28,168 nucleotides of DNA from Sphaeroforma sirkka (taxonomy: Eukaryota; Opisthokonta; Ichthyosporea; Ichthyophonida), in NCBI GenBank assembly GCA_001586965.3, contig LUCW03000097.1, forward strand, positions 20,001 to 48,168. Direction: 5' to 3'. The notes below the pieces were generated by a model that made no database searches, was not told the origin of the DNA, and was given only the letters and a program-made list of their open reading frames with translations. Shown here piece by piece: positions 1 to 18,900 of the stretch. Each line of letters starts with the position of its first letter. Within the stretch, counting starts at the first letter, position 1. A program made the translations under genes and the position numbers.

Positions 1-75
1 AAGTGTAGCACATCGAGTGCCTGACATGCATGATGCATACTTGAGAGACTTAACACATACTTGAAGAGGCATCTT
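1..75. other. Unassigned DNA before the 34-bp array
   Basis: Short AT-rich lead-in to the tandem array. No reading frame, RNA gene or repeat is recognisable in it. Confidence 0.4.
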
Positions 76-369
76 GTATGTGTGCTCTATCTATGTATCA
101 GTTAATGTTGTATGTGGTATCTATCTATGTATCAGTTAATGTTATATGTGTCCTCTATCTATGTATCAGTTAATGTTGTATGTGTGCTCTATGTATGTAT
201 CAGTTAATGTTGTATGTGGTATCTATCAATGTATCAGTTAATGTTGTATATGGCCTCTATCATGTATCAGTTAATGTTGTATGTGGCATCTATCTAAGTA
301 TCAGTTAGTGTTGTATGTGGTATCTATCTATGTATCAGTTAATGTTGTATGTGGCCTTTATCTATGTTT
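76..369. repeat. 34-bp minisatellite, about 8.5 copies
   Basis: The core TATCAGTTAATGTTGTATG recurs with its GTTA at 101, 135, 169, 203, 237, 270, 304 and 338. The spacing is therefore 34 bp throughout, with one 33-bp step. Copies differ mainly in a short variable stretch (GGTATC, TCCTC, GCTC, GGCCTC) upstream of the conserved CTATCTATG. A partial ninth copy degrades near 369. No coding potential is seen. Confidence 0.93.
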
Positions 370-1088
370 TTAGTCGCACTGACCATGTGACTGTGTAGGG
401 TCGGGGCTTGAGGGGGTTTGAGGAGGGGGGTTGCTGCATGTGCGCATACTGTTCACGGATCGCTTGTGGTGAGTGCCGTTTCTATGCTGCCTTGCTGCCT
501 TGCTGCCTTGCTGCCTTGCTTCCCCGTCGCTTTGGTTAATCGTAGCCTTAGATGGTCGCATATGCTTTTTGTCCATATGTGCGCATTGCTCAATAGTTCT
601 GCGTAGTTCTGCGGACGCGCACGTGGCGTCTCATCTGTAGTAGACACACATGTAGAAGCTCAGTAGTACATCCCCTGTTCGGGGACACTTAGTGACGGTA
701 CCGGCCGTAGTAGGCGCTGGGGCGGGTAAACCCTAAACCCTGATATCCTAAGCACACTTGCAGCCATGGACATTTATTATATTAGCATTGGGTGCACCCC
801 ACCAGAATGGTCTAGGGCATATAGATAACAGCTAGTACGAAAGTACGGTATAGTAACCCGTCCCGTTTTACCGTGCAGAAGGTACCGGTTTAGAGCGATA
901 CGGCACATCTCTAGATGGCTCGGTGCGGAACTCGAGCAGGGGTGTGGCTACAGGTGGCGATGCAGAACCACTGGCGCGAGGGGAGGGTAGGTTATTGAGT
1001 GTCAGGGGTTTAGTAAGTATATGCGTGGCCGAAACGCCCTTGTATCATGTGATTCTTAGATATGCATGTGGTTCATAGATATGCTCAT
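370..1088. other. Gene-free stretch with a short CTGCCTTG array
   Basis: There is no convincing exon here. At 483-520 there are about four and a half copies of CTGCCTTG. At 660-760 the DNA is locally GC-rich, and at 728-741 it carries AAACCCTAAACCCT, two units of a plant-type telomere repeat or telobox. The small frames on both strands have low-complexity translations and no family resemblance. Confidence 0.5.
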
Positions 1089-1256
1089 GTGATTATGAAG
1101 TGTGTGAGTGTGATTGTTAAGTGTGTAGGTGTGATTGATAAGTGTGAGGTTGTGATTGTTAAGTGTGTGGGTGTGATTGTTAAGTGTGTAGGTGTGGTTT
1201 TTACGTGTGTGGGTGTGATTGTTAAGTGTGTGCATATGATTGTTTAGTGTACGTAT
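1089..1256. repeat. 21-bp minisatellite, 8 copies
   Basis: Units of the form GTGATTGTTAAGTGTGTGGGT start at 1089, 1110, 1131, 1152, 1173, 1194, 1215 and 1236. Each has a few substitutions, and degenerate copies flank the array on the left. Because 21 is a multiple of three, the array stays open on both strands, which produces spurious repetitive frames (CVGVIVK on plus, LNNHTHT on minus). Confidence 0.9.
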
Positions 1257-1600
1257 GTTTTTGTTGTGTATGCGCATACATGACTCGTTCTAATACGACT
1301 TTGCACCGTTGTTCACCGCCATCGTCAATCAGGTAGACACAATGGTAGTAGTCGGTCAATCAGATAGACTGTACGTACAGTGGTAATAGTTTAGGGATCA
1401 ATTGTACCACCTGTGTAACGTGCGCCCATACGCTTCACATGCCACGCCACAATCGTTCACGTCAACCAGCGATAGTCTAATGCACAAACAAGGCTCACAA
1501 CCCTCCGACACACTATCATCACACTCACACATACCATCTATGTTGCAATACATTACTACATCACACACACGGTGCATACGCAGGGCTACCCAATGATGGC

Positions 1601-2248
1601 ATGGACGGAAACCGACTGCTGACCAAAGCCTCGTCTGTGACTGAGTTGATGTTAGCCCCGCAGAGTACCACCAGCACCAACCACAGCAACAACGACCATG
1701 AGGACAGATACGTGAGAGAGCACAGGAGCGGTACAGGGGATAGACCCGGCCAGGAGGCAGATAGACTACAATCGACACACCGGCAGTCAGCTGTGAGGAT
1801 GCACAGTGACGGTTATAAAGGCCCTGGGGGAGCGGGGAATTCGGGGGGGGGGGTGAATGTACGGGACAGTGGGCTCAAGAGTCTTCTCTCGTCCATTTCG
1901 AACCAGACGATGGCGAGTACGGAGCGGATGCTCAGTAGTAAAAGCAGTACAAACAGCACACACAGCTATAGCAACACCACCAAAACGAATAACCAGGTTA
2001 GTGGTGATAGGGATACGGATTATCCTATCGATGACGACCACCTAGACAACAACAGTAACAACAGCAACAGCAACAACACCAACTCCAACAACTCCAAACA
2101 AAGTAGTAGCAGCAGCCACGGCAACAGCAGGAGTGGTTGTGACAGGAATGTGCTGACGACGGAGTCAACCACGCATGTGGGCTCTCCATCGAGATATAGG
2201 AGAGATCGACCCAGGCTGTGTTTATCACCTGGCGAACCAGAGGACTAG
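1601..2248 (+). CDS. Asn/Ser-rich hypothetical protein or 3' exon
   Basis: This is a 215-codon open frame ending in TAG, in DNA with a higher GC content than its surroundings. The product is hydrophilic and looks disordered. The middle section is Ser/Thr-rich, an Asn/Ser tract of about 30 residues lies near residues 148-178 followed by five serines, and the basic tail contains SRYRRDRPR. No domain is recognised. The ATG at 1601 is only the first Met: a possible 3' splice site (TACGCAG) at 1575-1581 keeps the frame open upstream as LPNDG then MDG, so this could be the last exon of a longer gene. The antisense frames are shadows with no better composition. Sequence composition alone supports coding, so confidence is moderate. 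Confidence 0.45.
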   Translation: MDGNRLLTKASSVTELMLAPQSTTSTNHSNNDHEDRYVREHRSGTGDRPGQEADRLQSTHRQSAVRMHSDGYKGPGGAGNSGGGVNVRDSGLKSLLSSISNQTMASTERMLSSKSSTNSTHSYSNTTKTNNQVSGDRDTDYPIDDDHLDNNSNNSNSNNTNSNNSKQSSSSSHGNSRSGCDRNVLTTESTTHVGSPSRYRRDRPRLCLSPGEPED

Positions 2249-3924
2249 GACTGGCCCAGTCTCTGGTGCCCTGAGCCTCTGGGGCAGAAGACAATTACTA
2301 GCTATCTAGTTCAGGCTCTGGTGAGCTGAGGAGGTACTGGTGGCATTGCCTATGGGTATTGTATCATCCATGCATCACGTATTACGAGTTAGAACCCCAA
2401 TCGTGCAGTAAGCGGAAGGACACTCTCAGCCCTGCTGTCCTTTTAGAAGGCTATGGTGGACTTGAGTGTCAAGTGTGGGATATAAAATTTCGACACCAAA
2501 CTGCGCAGTTAACGGATGTGCCCTATCAATAGATTGATCACGCTGCCGACAAGTACTGTGGAATCTTATTCATACATGCATATGCTTCTGATTTTGTATG
2601 TGTGTTTATAAGTCATATACAAATCAATAATCCATGATGGGTATGTTATCTCTGTATGTTCACACATGTGTTTCTATGATGGTTTTGATGTCCCTATGTA
2701 CACACACATATGTTTCAATGCTTATCGTATATCCACAGAAGGAACACTACATACAGTACATTCTCATTATATTAAATACAGTATACCTTCACAGTATGAG
2801 GTCACATTGTCAACTGCAACTCTGGTTGTTGAGATTCATTGATAGGCTTGGGACTCGAGACAGGGAGAGAGAGAGAGTCTCGGGACTATTTCAATTTTTA
2901 GTGTTGCACGGTGCTTCTCAGTCCTCGCCAATAATTTGTGAGAAGAAGTACAGTTCAACAAAAACGCTACTCTACTCGTAGAGAAAGCAAGCGAACAATG
3001 ACAACATGAATAATAGAATACAGCTGTTTATATTATATTTTAAGACCATACACGTCAACGTCTGCAGTGACTGGCACTGATTGCACCGTTCTGAGGTCTT
3101 GTTGGACTGCTCTATACTGTAGTTGCAGTTTTAAATTCTATCATAAAATTGATAGAGACAGCTGTGATTTTATTGAAGTCGTATTTGCACATCCACGACT
3201 CTTCCTAAAGTTGTTCCTCTACCGTCTACTAAAATAAGAATAAAAATATGACAAAAGATAACTGTGAATGTTGTCCTCAGAGTTCTTGGATGGTACGAGT
3301 CTATGACTGAATATGTATTAATAAGTGCCTTTTGACAATCGACTTGATATTCGATGACGCTACTTGTGCTTATCGTTCTTGCCAGCTTGCTCGGCTTAAG
3401 TATCGTCGATATGAAGCTGAACCTGGTGAATTTCAGTTCTCGCCTACCCCAATTCCTACCTTGATATGATAGCGAGATGAAACGGACCTGTTCATAAGTG
3501 AGTTAGGACAGGTGTCGAGTCCAAGCATACCGGTCGCGTCAGCGAACCCGGCGAAACAAGGGCTTGGCTCGCATAATTGCGGCTCGGAAATCTTACTTTC
3601 ATATCACGTAAGGATCGGAAGAACCCAATACCAGACCTAACCTCTTCGTTTCGCATGTGTTTAGGTTCTGGCCTGGTTTTTGGGTTAAACAGTAGTCAAA
3701 TCAGATGAATGTATAAATAAAGAGCATAAACGGGCCCTTGTGGGCTACAATCAATCATTTACAACTGGTCTTATCACTCTCTTTCTTTTCAATATTAGAA
3801 CCATGGTGTTTGTATTTTCAATATCGCTGAATAAATGGTAATGTTTGACGACTAAAAACTGAGGTGGTTGTTAAAAACAGTGCGGTGCGTTATGATCTTG
3901 AATGATATGGTTTTCTGGGAACAC
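2249..3924. other. Gene-free stretch; unassigned
   Basis: There is no supportable exon. Items seen: a (GA)n run at 2864-2877 inside a hairpin-forming GAGAC/GTCTC context; TATAAAA at 2482; and a promoter-like block at 3713-3722 (TATAAATAAA), followed about 80 bp later by an ATG in good context that opens only a 12-codon frame. The small frame at 2634-2981 is AT-rich with no family resemblance. Confidence 0.4.
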
Positions 3925-4170
3925 TTTATATGGCTCGTACTTTTAAACGGTGCAAAACACATGGAACCTACGATAACGTATCGCATTCTATGGCATTATA
4001 ACCCATCTTAACATTATATAGCTGGTTCTTTCAAACAGTGCTATTCACCTGGGAGTCAAGGTAACTCATAGCATTCTATGAGATTATAAATTATCTGAAC
4101 AATATATATAGCTCGTTCTCAACGGTGCAAAACACCCAAGAGCTAAGATCTATGGCATTACTCAATCCTT
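3925..4170. repeat. Degenerate ~90-bp tandem repeat, about 3 copies
   Basis: The landmark TATATGGCTCGTNCTTTNAAACGGTGCAAAACAC recurs in diverged form, with its GCTCGT or GCTGGT element at about 3932, 4021 and 4111. The following landmark GCATTCTATGGCATTATAA also recurs, near 3982 and 4072. Substitutions and small indels indicate an old array. It has no coding potential. Confidence 0.65.
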
Positions 4171-5570
4171 TCTCGTGTATCCTATATTCCCATCCATAAC
4201 ACACAGGTACATATGAACAGTATTCCCTTTACATGCTTACTTCGCACTGCACTTATAGAAAAGCCGTCATACAAACGGTGCCGCATCACCGTTGCGACGA
4301 TGTATACGCCATCCCCACTGTTAGCATGCGAATCAGTTTACGACTATCTCGCCATCTTTTGCCATAAAACACTCCCTTTAAAGGGGTCCTACTAGTGCTA
4401 AGTGTTCTCTATTATTCGCATCAAGTCGTGCTCGTTCGTCCACTGCTTGTCTGCTTGCCATCTCTGTAAATAGCTCGTATTGACCGCTATATGCTCTGTT
4501 TCAACTTGTTGTGCGTCAAGGTCTTCTACGCCCATCGATGACTTAATCCTTTAAACATTAATTGCTGATGTTGCGCTTCCGCATTGACCGCGTTTCAAAC
4601 GGAGACCGATCACTGTGGTACTGATGAAGTCCTCCTAAGCCAAAGCAAGCCCGTCGATACTTCGTTCCCTACCCATTCCTTCAGTAGTGTACCGAACATC
4701 TACATTGGCAGCACTATTAACGGTGTCCAATCAATGTCGCACCCATGCAGTCCTCTTGCGCCGAATCAGGTTCCATCGAGGGCTGTTTCTTTCGCAGTTG
4801 TCTCATGGCATCGTGCTATCGCGACAATCTAAACAGTGACTGATATTTGTAGTACTGATAGGAGACTTCCTGCACTAGTGTACAAAAAAGTATCTATTGG
4901 TATCGTTTCGTTTGACCGATACTTCTTGACATCCCGCTCCGACCTTCGCCGCGTTACAAACAGAGACCTATCATTGTGCACCGCAGAAAGGCCTTCTCCA
5001 CAATGACACGCGCATAGGTGTGTGGATGGCACTAAACGACCTAAACGATTAACATACGCGTTTTCATATATCATCCTTTATTACCATACTCTTTATCATT
5101 TATTACCATACACACTCCTACTTACGCCGACGCATACATCAATTCATATACACGCCCACAGTCGCGTGTACACACGTCCACGCCCAATGCGCCAGTGTGT
5201 GCTTACGCTTGCTTCATAATCGGCACGTTCAGATCAGCTGTGGTTTCGGGCGCAGCCTGTCCATGAATACTGGGAATGTGGGTTGGGAAAGGCGGAGGCT
5301 GCAGAAACTCTTTACGACGCGAGTCTGTGATGCGCACGTACGCTTCCTTATGCCCTGTAGTGTATAATATGCGTGTGTGGGTGCAGAAAAGATAGGAAAG
5401 ACAAAAGGTAAGTATAGCATATGCGCGTGTGGGTGTAAAGTCAAGGAATAAAAGGCCAAAGGTGAGTAGGTGACATGACAAGGGGGCTAGGCGTCTCCTC
5501 AGACGTCGACTGGCGACGGTGCAAACCCAGCAATATCTTCTCTCTGAGCACTCTAATGACATCATAGCGA
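4171..5570. other. Gene-free stretch downstream of uL3m
   Basis: No exon can be supported. One internal duplication is visible: the sequence at about 4574-4618 (CGCGTTTCAAACGGAGACCG) recurs as a roughly 80 percent identical copy at about 4935-4978 (CGCGTTACAAACAGAGACCT). The 82-codon frame at 4584-4832 overlaps the first copy but has no recognisable domain. The region should contain the uL3m 3' UTR, yet no clear polyadenylation signal is seen near its stop codon on the minus strand. Confidence 0.4.
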
Positions 5571-12515
<6,945 letters not shown>

Positions 12516-12592
12516 AGAAGATAAGAAATCATTGTGTCATAGAACCACAATTGGACCTGTGACTTAGTAAAATTGGCCAAGCAACAGCGAAG
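12516..12592. promoter_or_regulatory. Divergent promoter between uL3m and mS23
   Basis: The two inferred start codons face away from each other, with 77 bp between them. The gap holds two ATTGG elements (inverted CCAAT boxes) at 12550-12554 and 12572-12576, and no TATA box on either side. CCAAT boxes without TATA are common in compact bidirectional promoters of housekeeping genes. The mS23 ATG has a good context (GAAGATGG). The weak point is the uL3m start, which rests on phase and position only. If it is wrong, the promoter serves mS23 alone. Confidence 0.5.
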
Positions 12593-12920
12593 ATGGCACG
12601 TGTATTTCCCAGGTGAGCAGATGAATGAAGCTCTTCGTATAGATCGGTGCTGTATAACCTACACACTCCCCTTTACATTCAATTCCAAGGGATGTTTTAA
12701 TTCCAATAATATGTTACGCTCACTTTGTACAGTCGTGGTGACAAACTCCTGGGTGCGTATTTCACGATATGAAGCTGCACAATGCTATAACATGGGGTTT
12801 TTTTTTTACATTCATTTCCTTTCCAACAAGTATACATGTGAGTGTGTTCATCCATAGTGTGCTAGTGATTTTCGCTCGTCTATCTCCTGATATTTTGTTT
12901 CAAACAAGCCGAGTACATAT

Positions 12921-12984
<64 letters not shown>

Positions 12985-13855
12985 ATGCAATACATATGTG
13001 TATGTATGTATGTATGTATGTACGCATATATATATATACATTTATGTATGTATGTATGTATGTATGTATATATTATATGCATATATGCACAGCATACACA
13101 TCATCACACACAAACATATATATGATATGGAATATATATATAGATATAAAATAGATATGCATATGTATATTAACATATATATATTATATGTATATATGTA
13201 ATATATATATATATATTATTAAATACATATATATATACATATGATAATGTGTGCATGTGCATATGCATATGTTGTGCATATGCATATGTCTCAACACATC
13301 ATCATCAACAAAACATATATATATATACATATTATTACACGAACATATATTATATATATAATATACACACACACATCATCATCAATAACAATACATATAT
13401 ATATATATATACATATATATATACATACAATACATATATGCATGCATGCATATATGCATGTATGTATGTGTGCATACGTGCATGCATGTGTGTACATGTA
13501 CATGTAAATAATGTGTCATGTATATAATATATATATATAATAATTATATTATTATTAATAATATATATACATACATATATTATATATATATATATATTAA
13601 CAAGGCCAACCAACAGATATGTTTGATTATATATATATATATAATATACATATATATTAATATGTATGTGCAGGCATTGCATTATAATACGCATGCATGC
13701 ATGTGCATGGATCTTGTGTGCACACATATGCGTGTGGCATATTATATATGCATGCCTGTGGATACACACATCAACCCAACGCATCCATACATGTACATGA
13801 CATGATAACATATATATATATATATATATGATGTGTGTGTGCGTGTTTTTTTTTC

Positions 13856-13893
<38 letters not shown>

Positions 13894-13894
13894 T

Positions 13895-13932
<38 letters not shown>

Positions 13933-14133
13933 TACATATATTATGTTATGTCATGATTATGGTATATATATAGGCATATATATATATATATATATATATT
14001 GTGTGTGATGTGTGCATGCATGTACATATGTATATGCATATGCAACCATATATGCATATATATATTATATTTTTTCACACACACACACACATCATCATAT
14101 ATATATATATATTATATATATATTATATATATT

Positions 14134-14176
<43 letters not shown>

Positions 14177-15038
14177 ACATATATATGTACCGTACATGTG
14201 TATTTGTTTGTGTTTTTTATTATTATTATTGTATACGTGCGTGCGTGTGTGCGTGAGTGTTTGTGTGCGTGAGTGTTTGTGCACGCGAACGTGTGAATGT
14301 TATGTATATAAACATGCATGGATGATTTTTTTTTTTTCTCGATATTATCTCCGTTAGACTATGATATACGCAAATATGTTAATCAGATATCTACATCATT
14401 GACAGGTATAAGGGTCTCGTTGAGTCAGGGGCATTGAAGGAGACAGTGTTGTACAATGTGATGGTGGCTATACCGCCTCATGACTACCCAGGACGATCGA
14501 ATAAAGTCAAATCCATCAAATTTCCAGAAGACAAGCTAAGAAAGTATGCTGATTGTTTCTGATTAAGTGTGTAGGAGATAACATTCCTATCTACGCTAGA
14601 CATCCGCCACTTCCATAGGTCTGGAGTTATTAGAGCAGCTAAATAGTCTGTGTTTAAGGTCTTTCTGCATTCTGTTCCATGCAATTTCATCCAATAATAA
14701 TATGTTTCCTCATTTGATGACGTGTTAATGATGGCATGGTCGAAAGTCTTTGCTCAAAATCGCGTACCGTTATCCATTTCACAGGAAGTTCTACGACAGT
14801 CAAGTAGGCAAAGGCACCGAAGCTACACCCTTGTACGAATCTTCTGCGAGGAGTATATGTGATGAGTAAGTGGTTTGATGCTATAGGAATACGGTGAGGA
14901 TTTGACTTGCTAAGTAGTGCGATAAGTTTGTGGATATCGAGTACATGTATGTACATGTACATACTCGCGTATTCGACGTATATGCATGATTCCAACTATC
15001 GAATGCAGAAAATCATGCACCAGCATAATTTATTAGTC

Positions 15039-15091
<53 letters not shown>

Positions 15092-15856
15092 TATGTAATA
15101 TATGTAATATATATATACATATGTATATATACATGAAACAGAAACAAAAGCACGGCTCTTCTCATTGCTTGCCCTCTACATAGATTTGTCAAGGTACAGA
15201 AGGAAATGATGAGCAAAAAAATGTCTGAAGCCGAGGCTTTCGCGGAAGCGGAGACAATCATCAACCAGCGCATGAAGAATACGTCACCCGTGTCTAAGGC
15301 AGGGAAGAATAGTCAGAAAGTCATACACGACCTATTGCAGTCGATCAAAGGTATGGTAATATATATATATATTATTTTGTGTATATTTGTGTACTTAATT
15401 GTTTGGAAGTATTGCATGAGTGCGCTCGCTCCGAGTCGACAGGTTTCAAGGATCCAAGGTTGTAGCAAATATTATAACTGTGCACGTCCATTATATCTGT
15501 TTTTATCCGTATTTGTTTTTGCGTGTCTAGGGTTAACTTGGACCAATATTCTATACATATGTCATCTATTTTTAACACATATGTCTATACATATATATCA
15601 CTTTGCTGTGTATGTGCTTTGACGCAGCCGACAAGATGTATTCATAGGCGCATCAGCGTCAAATATAGTATAACGTATACAGTGTTGAATGTGGCGGCCT
15701 GGGCTCCTAAAGATCAAGTAAAATGTATCCTGATATAGCGAATAACGCATGTAACTAGCCGCAGTGTATATGCACCACTTTTCAAGAGCATTGAAGTATT
15801 CGTTGGTACGTCAGTATTCCGTTTATGTTTCGATAGTAGCTAAGGCACACACTGGA

Positions 15857-15909
<53 letters not shown>

Positions 15910-18900
15910 AAATAGATGGAACGAACTCATTGCAGACTGCCGAAAAGAAAATTTAATTCGAGAGGCGCAGTCTTAGATCTGATATATAGATTCAGCTGTT
16001 GTTTATCGCGCATGTGATTGGAACATTTGCAATATTCGCTCAGCTGTAAGTGCTTTCACTGTGGAATTTTTCTTCATGGTAGAATGTACTCGCCCAAACA
16101 TATTTTTATGAGCCAACGTTCACGTTTTTAATCAATATCTCGTTCCTCATTTTTATTTCATCAGATGCGCAAGCGAACAAAATGTTAGGAGGCGCGAAAG
16201 GTATGTTATCTAATACCACTAGCGGGTTTATGTGTACTAGGCTTCGATATATAAAAAGTGATTTGTTTTTATTTCTATGCGTCCTGTGATACGTTCAAGG
16301 CCATTGTAGTGCATTTCCTCACCTGTACGTCATAGATCGTGATATGAAACTTGTTTTGTTTTCATTTCTATGCGTCCCGTGATACGTTCAAGGACATTGT
16401 ATTACATTTCCTCACCTGCATGTTATAGATCGATATATAAAAATCAATTGGTTTCAGTTTCTATGCATCCCGTGATACGTTCAAGGACATTGTATTACAT
16501 TTCCTCACCTGCATGTTATAGATCGACAAATAAAAATCAATTCGTTTCAGTTTCTATGCATCCCGTGATACGTTCAAGGACATTGTATTACATTTCCTCG
16601 CCTGCATGTTATAGATCGATATATAAAAATCAATTTGTTTCAGTTTCTATGCGTCCCGTGATACTTTCAAGGACATTGTAGTACATTTGCTCACCTGTGT
16701 TTTATAGACATTTATGAATCGAATGGGGTACTCACGCATCAGACTTGCTCCGCTAATACCGCTTGTGAATATGTCTTACAAACGTGAAATTTCACGCTGT
16801 AAGTTCGAATCGTAGTGCGTGAAAGAGTGCTCGTACTATCCTGATGTGTCGCATGCTCTGTACAGCTTTCTCTCCTGGGGACGATGTATCCCTGAGGTGG
16901 TCAGCTATTGTATGGAATTGAATCGCGACTTGATCAATCACTCACAAATGAAGGTGGTTAAATAATCACTAAGCGCACAGTTGTTTATCGAAGTTCATTT
17001 CTGTTCATTTCTAAGTATACGCTCGATATTTCTGCAGCACGGCCACATAGCGCGTTCATCAAGAGATAGAACCCCCTGCCGCAACCCTGAAGGAATACAC
17101 CCAGTGACGCATTGCCAGGGAATGCGTGATACCGTGTCGCTTAGAAGTTTATCCGGCTGTTCGTCTACAGTTCTACAACGACATGTATAAACGGGAAATG
17201 ATTCAACGCAAATAAATCCGTGCATGTCCTCGTTAATCTATCTACACAGCAATTGAAGCCGGAACCACATAATTGCATGGGTCACGTCAAAATAGCATTG
17301 CGTGTACATTCAAGTGGACTATGTTCGGCAGATATTAGCGCCCAACTTGCGCTTCTACAGATTGAAATTGTCACATATTCAATGAAAGTTTGTTTTTTGT
17401 TATAAAAAAATCAAAAAATTTACAAATCGGTACTGCATGAATGTACATATTTAAAAACTGTTGGGGTGCTGAGTGCTAACTGCTGACTGACACTGCACTA
17501 CTGCAGTGGTGAATACTATAAATATTTGCATATTTACATGCTGCAGGACGCATTTTTATTTATTTCTTATTTTTTTTAAGCAAGAGGAAAACCTAATTGG
17601 CTGGAAAATAATCAACAAAGATATTTGAGTCTGAACTAAAATTTGTTTAGGTTGCGTGATTGGCCTGATTGGGCCCTAATCTCTCTCTGGTATTTTTATT
17701 TAAAACCATGCGTGATGCGACGCGTCCTTGACTTCCTTTAGGCTTTTATTAAAAACATTTTAGCATTAAAAAGTATAGCGAGAACGAAAAGTGAAGAGTC
17801 AAAACTCAAAAGCCTCAACGTACATATTCGGCAATACCTACGCAATGCTGTTGGGGCACCCTGACCCAGGCCCAGGGGTGTGGGCGTGAGGCCCGGGAGG
17901 GTTTAAATTTTTAGTGTGCTGCAACTCTCAGACTCACTATCTCAGTCTCTCTCTACTCTAGAGAGTAGAGTGTATGTACAAAAATAATGTATTTCTAGAA
18001 GACTCTTTGGGAGCTGTGGGACTCCTGGGAGTCCAGTGAGGAATCTTTCGGTGACTGTGAGTCAGTAACACACTGACAGTTGACACAGTGTGTTTTAAAA
18101 ACCGTACATGCCAGATCCCAAATCAAAATAAGACCAATCAGACCATCAGTAGGATATGACAAGGAGGATAACAGGAAACAGAGTCAAGACCAGTCACCAG
18201 ACCGCTGAGACTAGTACATATTTAATTTTTCAATAGAATTTATTCAATTTACTTTAGTATTGTAGTAGACTGTACACCGAGTCAGCGAGTTTACTTTATT
18301 AGTCTATTAGTCTATTTATATGGAAACTAAGGTAGATGTCTGATTGTCTGCTACTGTGATACATACCTGCCACTCTCTACTCTACTTTAAAGAGTAGAAC
18401 CACTACTCTGAATTTAGAGAGAGTGTACAAAAGTCCTCTTGGACTCTCTTTCAGTCTCTACTCTCTAGAGGCACACTAGGCCCTACTATTGACTCAAAAG
18501 TTAAGGTCTAGAAGGTCCAGGCCTGCCGGGCCCCGGTAAAAGCCTCAAACCGCAAGTTACCTTGGCCACCCGGCTGCTCTCGACAAACACCAGCTTCCCG
18601 TGTGCACGCCGGTCTTGACATCCGGCACTATGTCGTTGAGCAATGTCGCCAAGCCACCCCGTGCTGCCGACAACATCAAGATATCTTATTAGGACTCCCG
18701 AGTTCAGTAAGGACAGAGAACTTGGAGCAGGGACGTCCTGTCTTAGGGTCCTGGGACAGGGCGTGCCAATGTCTGGATGCAGAGCAGGCCCTACATATGG
18801 TGTCATATTATCGCATATTTAAAAATATATGCATTTGTATTTGTTTTTTTTTGGTTTTTTTTAAACAAAATATATCACTAGTCCCAAAAGTAGTGACGAG

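Noticed and set aside
1-370. Tandem array considered as a CRISPR
   Set aside because: Units abut without unique spacers and the host is eukaryotic; it is a minisatellite.
3700-3815. TATAAATAAA followed by an ATG in good context, reminiscent of an LTR or a promoter
   Set aside because: The frame is 12 codons, no paired terminal repeat or element protein is visible, and the end motifs are not convincing.
16370-16681. Frame of 31-residue repeats that resembles a repeat protein
   Set aside because: It is the 93-bp minisatellite read through because 93 is divisible by three, and it lies inside an intron of mS23.
16803-16810. GTTCGAAT, a tRNA B-box-like motif (also ATTCGAAT at 7963)
   Set aside because: Neither site forms a T stem, acceptor stem or A box at the right distance, so no tRNA is supported.
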